Part shown: positions 1 to 12,900 of the stretch, piece by piece
Position numbering within the stretch: position 1 is the stretch's first letter
How the letters are laid out: each line of letters opens with the position of its first letter
NCBI GenBank assembly: GCA_013397795.1
Contig: VZTJ01001138.1
Coordinates: forward strand, 248,001-312,000
Direction: 5' to 3'
Length of the DNA stretch: 64,000 nt
Source: Orthonyx spaldingii
Taxonomy: Eukaryota; Chordata; Aves; Passeriformes; Orthonychidae
Translations under genes and position numbers: made by a program
Notes under the pieces: model-generated
The model's input: only the letters and a program-made list of their open reading frames with translations
Database searches by the model: none
Told to the model about the DNA's origin: nothing

Positions 1-1890
1 TAATTCAAAATCGTGTGAAATTTTGTATTATGCATTCCTGGGAAGTATGACCAGGAAGGGCTGAAAGCATTGGTCTACCACAGGTTCAGTCACACAAGCA
101 TTGCTTTCTTCAGTGAAACCAGACTCACTATGAAGGCTCCCTATCATCCTTACTCAGTCTTTGCCCACAACTGCCTCTAGTTCCGCAACTGTCTTCAACA
201 AAACTATTATCTGACTCCAGTTTTGCTTTGGAAGAGTAAAAGGAGAGAAGACTTATTCCACTGTAGAGACTATGCCAACTTTAATGTGCTATTTGTTTTA
301 CCAAAGTTACAAGCTATGGGAAAGGAGTTTAGTTATTAAGTGCCATCCCATCTTAATGACTGCGCAGATAGCACACCTCCACACAGTAGGTGTATTTGAC
401 AGATGTGGTCCAACTGCTGCCAGCCATTGACATAAATCATATTCCTCATTAAGGAGCTTCGTAACTGGGACCATGGTTCCATTGACTGTGAATTTGTATT
501 GCAGAGCTATGATACCGTACCTGTGAAATACTACACAGCTACTCAAGTACATCAGAGCTACAAAGCATGACTATTTAGAAGTGCTTAAAAAGGAAAACAC
601 AGCACTTATGCTAATACCAATATTTACAGTGCTGTCACTCTCAGAGTTTGTCAAGCTCATGGTTTCTAACACACCAGCATGCCCCATTTTCTCCAAGGGT
701 GAAAATCCCCATAGCCGGTTTTTGAAGCTGTAAATGTGTCATTTTTGCCAGAGAGGCATTTCAGAGATTTCACAGAATGTTCTGAGTTGGAAGGGACCCA
801 CAAGGCTCATCAAATCTGACTCTTTAGGTGAATGGCTCATATAGGGGCCAAACCCATGACCTTGGCAGTATTTTGAGTCTTGCCTAAAATGGGTGTCCCA
901 TCTCAAAAAACTGCTGTAGGAACTTGCTACTTTGCCTCATTGCAAATTGAAGGTGGAAGCTGCTATTAAGCCAGGGCCCAGAAACACTCTTTGATGGTTA
1001 TAAATGCAAACCCAACATTTTCTGACACTTTGGAGAGGTGGGGGATTTTTTTTTTAGAATACCAAAGGAGATCTTCTCAGTTAACATATAGCCATGCCAC
1101 AAGTAAAAGAATGTTCTGCAGTTGCATCTCCATATTTTTCTGTTGCATCTCTTTATTTTCTTCAAATCCTTTTTTTCATTATTCCTTTTGTTCCCTCTCC
1201 TTGTGCCCTATTTGCTTCCCTTTTCTGTACAACTTCTGTCCACCTCTTCATTTGCTACTCTGCTCTTCTGCCTCCAGAACAACCACTTCTGACTGTTTCC
1301 TTGCACACACAAGTGAAAATCACAGCATTTCTGATAACACTGGATGTTGACAGTACTTCCCTGGTACAAAAACCAAAAAAATTTAGCCACAGAATGTCTA
1401 ACCTTTCAACACATGAAAAAAAATTGGAGATGAATACCTAGAAGTTCAAACCAAACATTTTAATTGAACAATAATGTATTTCTCTTCTTTACTTTCTGAT
1501 GATTGTAATGTAGTAACATTTCGCTGTCCATCATATCTATAGCCAGAAGAACCCGAGTGACTTAATTCACAAACCCATCCTAGAGTTTCTTCCCTGAAAA
1601 CAGATACCTGGACACACTAACACACACTGTTACTGCTGGTCAGATGAAATATTACCTGAACTGGACAATAATAGGCCAAAAAGTCCCTTGTGGTTACCTT
1701 TCAGAGCAAGAAAAAAGTGGTTTATATTTTAAATTAAGTTCTGATGAACATACATTATAGAAACTGCAAAATGCACGTATTCACAAAAAATCCCCACAAG
1801 TTACTTAAAGATGTGAGTATACATTCACGTTTGTATGTGTCTGACACATACATGAGAATATACAATTCAGATAGAAAATACAATTCTTAC
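1..1890 (-). other. GLI3: GLI3 intron 7 (3' part missing)
   Basis: The sequence runs from the GTAAGA donor of exon 7 to the window edge. It holds one SINE near 763-880, a short T-run around 1047-1055, and otherwise unique AT-rich sequence. The open frames at 307-552 and 991-1441 show no recognisable protein and no exon context. No other feature is supported. Confidence 0.85.
763..880 (-). mobile_element. tRNA-Ile/CR1-type SINE, 5'-truncated
   Basis: Read on the minus strand, the element has the 3' half of a tRNA-Ile-like head (an AATACTGCCAAGG stretch, then a GGGTTTGG box-B-like region and a TATGAGCC end). A CR1-type tail follows: CATTCACC, a GAT-GA-CCTTGTGGGTCCCTTCC segment and a CAGAACATTCTGTGA end. 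The layout and sequence match the better-preserved copy at the other end of the window (63860-64000). The 5' half of the tRNA head (A box) is missing or too decayed to see. SINEs with a tRNA-Ile head and a CR1-X-like tail are known from passerine birds. Ends are approximate. Confidence 0.75.
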
Positions 1891-2092
1891 CTTATTGCAC
1901 TTGCAGATAAGTGGCCATAAGAACCACTGGCTGACGAACTGCTACGAGAATTATTGAGAATTGTGACCAAGGAATTTGGAGATGTCCGTATCATGGTCTG
2001 AAGGTCAAAGCTGTGATCAGAGAGGGGTGATATGGACAACGTGCGCTTTCGGCTTGGTCTAGCTGACAACCTCGGACTCGGAAACCTGGCGC
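1891..2092 (-). CDS. GLI3: GLI3 exon 7 (202 bp), includes the SUFU-binding motif
   Basis: The exon encodes about residues 276-343 of GLI3, reading ARFPSPRLSARPSRKRTLSI, then SPLSDHSFDLQTMIRTSPNS, LVTILNNSRSSSSASG and SYGHLSASAI. The acceptor is ACATAACAG followed by GC, with a rather poor pyrimidine tract. The donor is ATAAG followed by GTAAGA. The exon ends in phase 2 (AG plus one base from exon 8, expected Ser). The basic SRKR stretch, the SPLSD block and the SYGHLS motif are conserved across GLI proteins; SYGH is the established contact for the inhibitor SUFU. The 202-bp length equals the human exon as remembered. The sequence separates GLI3 from GLI2. The C2H2 fingers follow several exons later, outside the window. 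Confidence 0.98.
1905..1922 (-). other. GLI3: SYGHLS motif: SUFU-binding site codons
   Basis: Six codons near the 3' end of exon 7 spell SYGHLS. In GLI1/2/3 the SYGH core is the established N-terminal docking peptide for SUFU, which retains GLI in the cytoplasm and promotes its processing to repressor. The motif is intact here. Confidence 0.9.
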
Positions 2093-5000
2093 CTGTTATG
2101 TAAACACAAATAATTATCCACCAGGGTACCTCATCGGATTTATTTGTTATCAGTGATGGGTAGAGGGAGACACAAGCACACTGTGACAAGCCCCCTCTCT
2201 TCATTTGTGATCTACTGGCTACAATTGAGGAAAATTAGGAAGAAAAACCTTTCTTCCTATGGCTTACCTCAAGGGAGCTCTGTTTATTAATGTGCAAGCA
2301 AAATGATAAATTGCTAAACAAAAGGAAAAGACTTTTATGAGTTATCCCTCTCATTTCTGGTGATTTATTAATCTGATGGTTTCTTAGACATTCACATCAT
2401 TAATTCAACCATGAGCAATGAGACAATGATTCAGATCTGGGTTACCAGCAAGCCCAAAACCACAACATTTTAATACACACAGCCAAACCTACACATGTCA
2501 AATACAGTATAGAAATGAAGAGGCAGCTTTTGACCATAATTCTGTCAGGTGGGTATGTGATGCAAAACTAAAAATCAGGACTAAAACAAACATTAAAAGG
2601 GCCAGCTCTATCAGCAGAATTCAAATTGACATTCAGAGCATTCGACTCAGAAACAGTAGGCTTTATTTCAATTTGTCCAAGATCTCATGATATTCTTTTG
2701 TTGGGGTGTATAGGAGCCTACAACTGCTAAATTCCTTTAAAACTGCAGATTAGGCTTTTCAAAGCAGCAAAGTGAAGGCAAACATACAGATATCCCTTAA
2801 ATAAATACGCATTACATTTCCAAATTTTATGTCCTGTTCTGAAAATCTCTACCTCTTCTAATCTATCTTACCATGCCATCCCAACTCTCTGCAGTCCTGA
2901 CAGAAGATATATCACCTTAAATTTATTCCCTTTATTTAATTATTTTCTATCTTGGTTGAGAGCAAGGAGAGAATTAGCTTCCCCACTGCATACTGAACAA
3001 TTTTCTTTAACAGTACTGCCACTTCTACCTTTTTAATCTCTTTAACCTGTAGTAAAGGACTGAATCCTAATGATCCTGACAGCCAGAGTCATGCAGGTCT
3101 TGGGTTTGATGCCCACTTTACAGCTTTACAGCTACTTCTCCTAGAGTCCCTGACATTCTCTGTAACTTGCTAATAATTCACAGTCGGCCACAAGCATCCA
3201 GTATAGGTCTGCCTTTCCTAATGTCTTTCTGTTTAGGATCATTTTTTTGCAGGGTATTTAAGTTTACATGTCTAACATTAACCAGAAGAGCCCAAATGAC
3301 TCTAATTAGACTCATCTCAAGATCAGAGCTGGATTAGAACCTGCTAGTATGCTTTCTTTACACACCTGAGTGGATTTCCCTTCTTTCTGTACATGCTAGC
3401 CAAGTTTTTAATACAGTATCAAGGGCTGCCATTCTATTGCTGTTGTGACTGTATGATCAGATCTCCATCTTTCTTCTCTTTGGCATCTGGGTAATATAGA
3501 GTTTTTTTCCTTCCTGCCCTGTCTCCAGAATAAGCCTTAGTCCATACAGCTCCAGACTTGTAATGAATATTCAAGGTCTTGACTCATCATTTAAAATTTA
3601 GGTACAACCATTTATTTATTCGTAAAACCTACCACATGCTATTTTATGTCATCCGTTTTATCTCCTTTTTAGGACCTTGCTATTGTACTGTGGTATTTTA
3701 TTAGTGCTGTGCTTCATGTCTTTCAAAGGCAAAGATCTTTTACTTGTGCTAAAATAAGAAACAACAATGATCAGCAGCTATAAGAAACTGCAATATATCT
3801 AACAAGGAAATACAACATACATGTCATGGTAAAACAAAAATAGTAGTAATTTGCACTTGCATCTTTCATCCACAACTCTCCTCTGCTGATTGTTCAGCCA
3901 CAATGAATTAAAACAATGCCTCTGAAGTTAGTGCTGGCAATGTAATTTACCCCAGATGAGGATACAATTCAAGTGCTTTATCATGGTTTTACAAAGGCAT
4001 AGCTAAGTACAGGCATTATACTCCCTGTAGTGCCCTGCACATTCTCAAAAACTGCAAAGACTTCCCTCCTCCTCCCCCTTGCCCTTTCTGGACTGAATCC
4101 GTCTCCTTTACCCCTTGCTAAGTCATGCTATGGCTCTTGCATCTCTGCCCACTGCTCCTTACACCTTCCCCTCGCCTGCCAGCTGCTGCCGGGGCCTCCC
4201 TGTGTCCGCTCTGCATGCACCAGATCTGTGGCCAGCGATGGAAAAAGACTGCTCACAGCTGTGAGGGGCAGAACCCGGGCTTCAGCCACACATGCAATAG
4301 TCTCAGGTTTCCTCTCCTCCTCCAGGCAGCACCTGTTCCAGGCCCCATCTAGCTCTGGGAATTCGGCAGTCCCCTCCATCTACCTGGGACAGGAACAACC
4401 TCCTAAGGGCCAACAGTATCCTGCAAAAAGGAAACATGTCTGCTTCACAGAGGGAACAAAAAACTAGGCAACAGCTCTACTGAGCCTGACCACAGGAGAC
4501 AGAGATTCAATTCAAGGGGGACCATGATTTTTAAAACTGAAAATAAAATTAAATGGAATTATTTTTTTTTTCAGATCTTTGTGGTTTAATTAGGTCTCAC
4601 ATGCCTAAAATGTTTTAAGCATGAGCTGACTACTCGTTACAGGACATTTGCTGAACCACTCATTTAGCATAACATGAGTTTTAGTTAGTATGCTACTATG
4701 AAAAGGAATAGGTCACAATTTGTCAGTGCCTCTGAATACTAAAACAAATTTTCCAGCCTTGCCTAGCATACATTTTGAAAACAAACACTTCAATATTTAT
4801 TTAGCAATTTGAGATGTTCATCTGCTCACAATGTTCTCCCAGCAAAGTATTACATCCCCTACTCAATAATGCTTTAAAATCAGAAAATGAAGAAGCACTG
4901 ATTCACTAAAAATCCATTTAGCTCTGTGGAAGTGCTGATAAAAAAAATCAGCTTTGGCAAAGCATGCAAATGGAAAGTGAAGATTTGCTTAGAAATGCCA

Positions 5001-5637
5001 CCTTTTTGGAGTAGACATTATAGAAATAAAAAGTCAGTGGTTGACAGTAAAGACTTGAGTGTGCCAACAAAAAATCCAGCAAGTGTCAGAAGAAAAGACT
5101 TTATTCTGAGGTAGAGATCAATTCTAAAATAACAGATATCTATCTCCATCATAAATTTCAAAAATGGAATATGCCATCCAGCAAATCTGCCCATGAATTT
5201 GATTTCTGAGTTGAAGTTTTTAGCATTGCTTAATCATTTATAAGGCAATCTTCAGACATGTATCATTTATTCCATCCCTTTAAATCAAACTTCATCAAAC
5301 CTTTTTTATTCCCTCCCTTTAAATCAAACTTCTTTGACTATGTCTCAGACACAAGTTTTTGTTGGAGGCTGTGAACATGGGACATTTGGGGTGGTAGGGG
5401 TTTAAAGTCAAGCCTTTTTTCTTTCTTTTCCTTCTGGCTTCTGTTTACATGTGTACAAATTTTGTTTTCACTTCATGAAAGCTTATCATAAAGTTTGTCT
5501 TAGTTTTCAAAATGATAAATCTGTCATCAGTATAAGAAAAGAAGGAATGGCTTTTATACTCCACCCTTATTCTCCAACTGTGCTTGACAAAGAGGAACCA
5601 AACCCAGTCCAAAGCTTCTCGTTCTGGCTTAACTCTT

Positions 5638-6208
5638 TGGGCTGGTATTTGGGTCTAGCTGAGATGGCGTTCATTTTTTCCCACTGCTGCCCTCACAGTG
5701 CTGTGCTCGCACTGGTAGTTTGAAAGGAGTTTTGCCTGCTGCTGAGCAGTGCTGGCACAGCATCAGCACTGTCTTCCAACATTCCCCCCCATCAGTAGGC
5801 TGGAAGTGGGCAAGATCCTGGGAGGAGACACAACCAGACCAGCTGATCCAAACTGACCAAAGGGATTCCATACCATATGATGCTCAGCTATAAAGGCTAA
5901 GAAAAGGAGGGGGTGAGGGAGCATTCGTTAATTACAATGTTTGCCTTGAGGAGCAACCGCTCCACCTGCCGGAGCCCTGCTTCCTGGGAAGTGGATAGAC
6001 ATTGCTTGCTGGTGGGAAGTAGAGAATAAAAATTTTCTCTTTTCTTCTGCCCATTCAATCTTTCACTTTAGCTTGAGTTTCACTTTTGCCTTATTTCAAC
6101 CTACACATTGTTTTCCATCTAATTTTCTCTCCCATGTGCAGCTGAGAAGAGGGAGTGGTAGAGCAGTTTAGTAGGCATCTGGCATCCAGTCAAGGTCAAC
6201 AAACCACA
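5638..6208 (+). mobile_element. Solo-like avian endogenous retrovirus LTR
   Basis: The roughly 570-bp block has the landmarks of a common avian ERV LTR family. These are a TAGCTGAGATGG start region, a CTGCTGAGCAGTGCTGGCAC segment, CAAGATCCTGGGAGGAGACA, and ATCCAAACTGACCAAAGGGA followed by TTCCATACCATATGATG. A TATAAA box (5889-5894), an AATAAA signal (6025-6030), a late pyrimidine-rich stretch and a CATCCAG...GTCAAC...CCACA end follow. The family is recognised from memory of bird genomes; I cannot name the subfamily. No gag, pol or env remnant adjoins it, so it is most likely a recombined solo LTR, old and diverged. Boundaries are approximate. A loose direct repeat (CTGGC..AACTCTTT) flanks it at 5624-5638 and 6210-6224. 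Confidence 0.75.
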
Positions 6209-8240
6209 GCTGGCCAAACTCTTTAGGTCAGCTGGGTTACTATCAGTATCTAATGCCAAAAGGAGCAGGTCAATGCCAAATACCTTTGAAAAAGAGAAAC
6301 CTCCAATTCAGAGTGAGGATATTAATAATATGGAATCTTGAAACCCCAGCAAACATATTTGTGTTCCACTGAACACCAATTAAGAGAGTAGAACATGTTC
6401 CCCAACTGAAAAATGCAGCTGTCAAACCCAAAAGACAGTGATTTTTAAAACGGTTTTAGTGCTTAAAGACAGTTTTGGCATACAATATCTTTACAGCCAC
6501 AACAAGCAATTTCAGTTGATATTTCTATGGTACTGTCAATATATTCCACATCTATTTTGCTCCTATTTTGATGCTATAATTAAAGGTAACACATCTGACC
6601 TTTTTAGAACAAGCAAAAAGATGACAAGGCTTGCTCAGGGTCTCTGGCCACCAAAACTGCAGAAAAGCTTTATAGCAGCAGAGAAAGTTTTGGTCCAGTT
6701 TTCATGCCACTCAGGACAGGATGAAGAAGAATTACAATTAAGCATGCATAATCTTGGCCTTATTCTTCTGCAAGGTATTAGACAGTTCATGGAGAGTGAA
6801 GTTCAGAGCTTCAAGAAGTCTACTGCTCTTTCTGTAAGATTTAACCTCTGATTAACAATTCTCCCACTCTTACCATCCCCATTTGAAATCAGTTTTCCAG
6901 CACCGCAGAGCAAAACAGAAGTCCCCAAACTGCATGAACCGTATGTAATACACTTTGGAACTCAGTGCATGCTGGTGTTGGAATTATTATTTGCACTACA
7001 GGAGGGGGTAGAGATTCCAAATTTCTGTGCTAGATGCTGTATAAGTATGCAATCAGGAGACAGACTTGCTTCACAAAAGAAGAACAAAGTCTTGCTTGTA
7101 TCTATTTTGTTGTTGTGTGGGATAAATGAGCAGCAGCCTTTCAGTCAGTTGAGTCAAGTTGCTCAGAATTTGATAGCAGATAATGAGGGAAACTACTCAT
7201 GTGTCTTCTGTTTTCTTTGACAAGATTGGGCAAAGGCGAAAGACTACTTTTAAGATTACCACACAAATCCTTAAGAAGAAAGATCCAAACAAATGTATTT
7301 GCTTTGCATTGATAGCTGTATTTTGTTATTAAATGCATACATGGGCATTCTCATAGGGTTTTTTTTAGTCTTAATATCAGTTTTCTGCTAATTATTTTGT
7401 TCTCATTTCTAATCTAAAAACTTGACAAAGAAGAAAGGGGTTTTCTTTAGCATGATGAATGATAGGACATTCAGATTCCTACTTAATGACAATTAATTTG
7501 CTGTATACCCATGCAAGTTAAGATAGTTTTAATTAGTTTTTACAAAGTAAAAGGGTAACTTCATACTCTATTTAGATAAAAGCAGCTATTGCCTGACTAA
7601 ACACATTCTCATCAAATACAGAAGGTGAGCTGAGTGACCTTACTAGGATTCACTCTTATTTTAATTCTCTATTTACTGTTTAAAAATAACCCATTTGCAT
7701 AATAGTGCTACAGATTTTTTGTCTCTAACTCTGAAATAATGTCTAATTGAAAAGTTGCTGGTATAATTAATCGCAAATGTGTGATCTTAATTTTTAAAAA
7801 CAAACACAAAACAAATTAAAAAGTGTGCATTTCAAATGTATCATAGCTAGAGCTAGTGAACACAAATATCCTTATTAAAGATGGTGTTTAGATACCTGTC
7901 ATGAATGGGCCAAAATTATGGGCAAAGGCCAAAACATTTCCTGTTAAGTAAGAAGTGATAACATTCTTGGGATGCAAAAGCACAATTCTATGTAGATTAC
8001 AGCATACACAATCTCTATTAACACATGAAGATCCTTCTGCAAATGCCATTGTTGTATGAGTACTGCAATGTCTTCTGTTTTTCTTAAGTTTGCTGGCATA
8101 TATAGGGGTATCTACCTTTCTAAAGGCTGAATAAACCCATTTGATCAAATCTGTTTTCAAGTATGTGGTTTGGTACTGCTACTTATGTGCATTCACACAC
8201 TCTCCCACAGTAGCAATCAAAACCCTTGAAAATTTAAAAT

Positions 8241-8322
8241 ATCCCTGCCTGTTGCAAGGGAAGTTGGACTAGATGACCTTTAAAGTTCTATTCCAACCCA
8301 AACTATTCTAGGATTGTATAAT
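8241..8322 (+). mobile_element. CR1 LINE, 3'-end fragment
   Basis: The fragment carries the hallmark CR1 tail: GTTGGACTAGATGACCTTTA, then a TTCTATTCCAACCCAAAC segment and a decayed ATTCTAGGATTGTAT terminal repeat. CR1 is the dominant avian and reptilian LINE and is usually left as short 5'-truncated copies like this one. Orientation is plus, opposite to GLI3. Confidence 0.85.
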
Positions 8323-9771
8323 ACTTTTCAATGAAGCCATGGCTATTGATAAAAGCTGGGGATTTGTCCTTGCAGCTGGAATACAGCAGCAAATTTACAT
8401 TACCTGAACCACGCATAACATAGTTTCCATTCTGCAAGATATTATTAATAGGCATTCAATGCTTTAGCAGTGTGCTTCATCTCTCCCTATTCCTCTCAAA
8501 ATCCAAATCAGGAAGTATCATATTCTTAAGCTTTCAAGTACTGAAATCTGCACATTAATTTCTGGTTTAAGTACAGACTATTTGTGTGAGTTTATTGTGT
8601 TTCTGCAGTAGGTTCAAAAGTATTTCTGTAAATCTTTATGCATGCTACCAGTGCAGTGAGACTGATAATAAAAAGTGAATTTTTAAAAATCCTTCATTAG
8701 CAAGGAAACAAAATGAAAATAGCTTTTCTACACAGTTTCACAACCATCTTGCCTTATTCTTGTAAATATTATTGGTCAGTCAACTACTTCACACTCCAAG
8801 GCATGTGTTTTCAGGGCTAGCTATATATATTTCTATATTCCCATGTGTTCCAGAGGTAAGCCTCCCAACATCCATACTCCTTGAGATCACCAATTATGGT
8901 GTGCAGCCAACAGCAGGAAGAAGAAATTGCATGTAAACAAAAAATTTAAAATTCTACAGGAAAACAAGGCAGTAGAATACTATTGTATTCATCTGTACTA
9001 CCAAGCAAAAGTCAACATCACCACCTTTTCTTGTCATCATTTTTTATTTCCCTCATTGGAAGGAACAGAGTACATCCTGAATGTACATGTAAGCATCTAT
9101 GACTAGAGGTGAATGCTCTGCATAATTGGTTGATCAAAAGAAGCAGTAGCGAGCAGTTTGTAATGGGATCTTCTCTTTTCCTCCTTCAACAGAGAAACAG
9201 AGACAGATTAGAGGACTGAAAGATGCTCAGTAGATAAAGAAGGCTCTTAATATTATGGAAAACTAAGCCAGGATCCTTGAGAATTCAGCAAACTGCTTCA
9301 CTTTACAAGTGGCCTCTGGTCTATTGGTCTATGATATATAACCTGTAAGCACAGCTAGCACTCTGTAAAAGGTGCAGGGCATGCTCTCCTAATAAAAAAA
9401 ACAGATATAAACTTTTCTGTTAACAGAGAGCTCATCAGGGAAATACTCAGCCTAACTATGGAAGAGCGTTACTGATTGTGAATAGAAAAGGACATTTTCA
9501 AAAGCACTCAAGCCCTGCTAGAAATAAAATTTATAACCTGTTTTCAGGAGCAGTCCTGCTCCTCTTCCTTCTTTCTTTCAAAGTTTATTTTTAGGCTTGA
9601 CATAACCCTTGTGCATTTGGCAATCAATTCTCTGGCTCTCCAGCCTCATGAGGAGGCTTATGTTGACTCCCACTTCTCTATCAGCACAGAGGCCTTTTTT
9701 TGGGTCAGACCGCAAACAACCATGTGGTTCCCTTTGTAGGACCATCTATATTTCTAGAAAGTATCACTCAC

Positions 9772-9918
9772 TATCCATGGCATGGAGATATTCCATATGA
9801 AGAGCCCCGGCTCCTGTAGTGGCAGCTGAAGGAATGATGTCTGCGTACGGGCTGCGCTGGCCTGCCAACAGAGCCATCTGATGATAATATTCAGCTGGAC
9901 TGACGCCAGCATGTGGAG
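9772..9918 (-). CDS. GLI3: GLI3 exon 6 (147 bp)
   Basis: The exon encodes about residues 227-276 of GLI3, reading APHAGVSPAEYYHQMALLAG, then QRSPYADIIPSAATTGAGAL and HMEYLHAMD. The acceptor is an uninterrupted T-run ending in TTAG followed by CT. The donor is GGATA followed by GTGAGT. The last base, A, joins GC of exon 7 to give Ser. The exon is 147 bp (49 codons) and starts and ends in phase 1, so it could be skipped without breaking the frame. It is part of the N-terminal repressor region, with no known enzymatic motif. The few differences from human that I can recall are conservative, such as Ala for Thr in the LLxGQ segment. The frame is interrupted at both ends by intron. Confidence 0.97.
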
Positions 9919-12900
9919 CTAAAAAAAACAACATAAAAGTACCATTAATGAAGTAAGATAAACAATAAGGAAAGTTTCTCTGGCTGTTAAAACAGCTTGT
10001 TTATTTTTTAATGTAATCCAACATCTCCAGTATGCCACCACTGGTCAATATATTTCAACCAATGGTACTGTAAAGACACCATTCAAAAAAAAAGCAAGAC
10101 ATAAAATATTAATGAGCTTGGTGATCTCATATTTTTGTATTTATTATTAAGTGACTCAAAAAATGACAGGCTGACAGCAATGGAAACTAGTATAATTTAT
10201 TTAGTGACATAAAAAAGCAGGAATACCTTCCTACCATTTTATTCCCATTTACCTCATCACTGGCCCAAAGGAATCCATCTCTAAGGTAACCATGTGGCTG
10301 AACTTCCATAAGCATTCAGGTATCTGGAGTCTCTACTTAGGGAACTAGAAGATTCTCCCTCACCATGCCCCTCGCTGTCTATACTTAGGAGCAAAGAGGG
10401 GTAAAGCATGATTCCAGGACAAATAATGTTTTCCATGAACAACACAGGGTCAGTTTTTTAGAAGGAGAGCCTGAAGTCAATAAATATGACCATCCCATCC
10501 TTCAAAGTTCATGTACACATATACTTGACACACAAGCCTGTTTGCAGAGTCAAAACCACAGACTGGATAGACTCTACATCCCATCAGTGAGGTTATCATG
10601 ATGCAGTCCTCTGATAATGACTTACATTAGCTTTTCTCTCATGTAAAAATAACATGAGAACTTTCTGTTACCCTCCAATTTTCAAGCAGGCCTTCAACTA
10701 ATGGGCAACTCTGGACAAATACAAAAATTGACATCACTTTCAGGTCACCTCCCCTCAGCAGGCTTCAGATGCTACTGAAGGTCTAGGGTCGTTTCATGAG
10801 CTTAAGTAAAAAGGTACTCATAAAATAAGATGGACTCCTTCTCCTTGATTCTGACCCTGACTTGCCATGAAACCTGAGGTGAACAGTCCTTCCTGTCCCA
10901 CTTGCAAAACAATTTACACTCTGGTCACCTCAAGATGGTATGCAAGCTTGCTTAAAACACTTCAGGTTCCTTAGGTTAACGGGCTGCATCCCAAACTGGT
11001 ATGCCAGATTATTCTTAAATTCCTTTCATATCATTTAATGAGATTTGTCTTTCATCTCAACAGTTGAATCTTGAATGAAAACAAAATTTTAGGCTGAAAT
11101 TCTTTGACTATTATAACCTACATAGTGCTACTAAAAAGATAATTTATATTTTCATTAGCGAATCAGATCCTAAATGCACACCTTAGAAACAAAGAATCAA
11201 GATTTACACTTTTCATGTTTTTTTGAACGTAAACAAAGCACTGGAATTTGGAGAAAAGTTTCTTGAGCAACAGATTCCTGAAGTGTATAGTCTGTCTTTA
11301 TTACTACCAAATAAAATGAAAGAATGTGCTTTTCACGTTAAAATGTTAAATATATAAGGAAGTCTTCTGTAAAACAGAAGTACATCAAACAGAAATAGGA
11401 ATGGCATAAAAAATGAGCTGAGACAAAGGTTGCTGGTATTTTTTCCAAATTACAAACTGATTTCACAATTAAATACAATCTTTCCACTCTTTGTGAAATG
11501 GTAAAGAAATTATTCAGACCAAATTTTAAAAGATGGGTAACTCACACTGAATCACTGATTTTACATTTTTACAGTAGTAGGCAACCATGGTATATATTTC
11601 CAGACACATTGAAAATACTTCCTGAGTTTTCTGAAATAAGTGTCTGGGTTAACTAACAATAACACTGGCTGCAAACTTTAAAATTAACTGCTGGAGAAAA
11701 CATAGTGAACACATAATTGTATTACTAAATGTTCCATATGCTAAGAAATGCTCTGGTGCACTTTAAAGATCATTCCTTACTACCTTCCTCAAACATAAAA
11801 AATTAGCCTACTAAATGATGTATTGCATGAAGGGTAAATGAAGGGTAAACGGGAAGACCCGCAGCCCTGAATTCTTTCCTGTTTATTCCCACATAGCTTC
11901 AGCTTTGTTCCTGTTTTTCTACACGTGGAGGTATTTGCTTCTGCACCATAAGCATTGCTGAGCTTCATTTGAGCACTCTCCGCTACACACACTAACAGCT
12001 CCATCCTTACCCCTGGCTCCAAACCCTTGGAGGAGCCCTCAGCCACCCCTGACCCACCAAATCTGCTGGGTAAGGTGAAGTGACCAGAGTTACATTCCAG
12101 ATTGTTTTGGCTCCTGGCCATCTCCAGATCCGAGCCAACAGACTGAGCCCAATAGCACACTGATCTAGGTATCTGACTGTACTAAAGCAATTAGGGTAGC
12201 AACAGAAATCTTACTATGGCTTTCAGAAGAGCAGTAACAACTTCTAAGTTTTCATAGTTCAAATGCTATATGACTTAAGCCATGGTGTCCATTATGTTAT
12301 TGGTACGTTACATGCATGTACCCCTTTAAACCCCAGGAGTGTTTCATTTGCGTTCTAGCAGTGCTCAAGCCACGATTCAGATGATCTGATCCCAGGAACC
12401 CACATCTGAAACAGGCATTTCATTGTATACCTGACTGATCATATGACAGACTATGGATTCCAGGGAACAAACTTGCCAACAGCACGCTGTTTGACTGAGA
12501 AATCTTCAGTGCTTCTATCAAATTACCGTATTTTCAATGGATGCTGTTCAACACCAGGGCTGTGGTAACTGATCAAAGATGAGCTACAGGAAGTGTGAAG
12601 TAACATGTATTTGTTTAAAACCTAAAGAAAGATGCTTAAGATAGTAAGTTTAGAATGTACTTATGGCAGATTAAGGCTTTGTATACAATCAGCAATCAAA
12701 GCTCAGGGGATGAGCATTAAGACAGAGCATACTCAGCTGTGCTGTCCACACCTGGGTGTCTCATGCCATCTGAAAGCCTGGGAGTATCCAAGCTACACAC
12801 ACTGGCAGGAGAAAACTGCCATTCTGAGGTGGCAGGTGGAGTTGAGGCAGGGTATTTCACCCACCTGAACTGACACCAAACACCTGCACTGTAGACAGAC

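Larger units (their letters stand above)
2093..9771 (-). other. GLI3: GLI3 intron 6 (7.7 kb)
   Basis: The intron runs from the exon 6 GTGAGT donor to the exon 7 AACAG acceptor. It contains an avian ERV LTR (about 5638-6208) and a CR1 3' end (8241-8322). A GC-richer patch around 4030-4400 is open on both strands but resembles no protein I know. The rest is AT-rich unique sequence. The 137-residue frame at 6438-6851 has no recognisable domain. Confidence 0.85.

Noticed and set aside
4030..4467. Frames on both strands in a GC-richer patch (145, 83 and 75 residues)
   Set aside because: Open on both strands because of composition; no known motif, no CpG-island density, no promoter context.
6438..6851. 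137-residue plus-strand frame
   Set aside because: No recognisable domain and no exon signals or repeat-derived protein similarity; a chance frame in intron 6.
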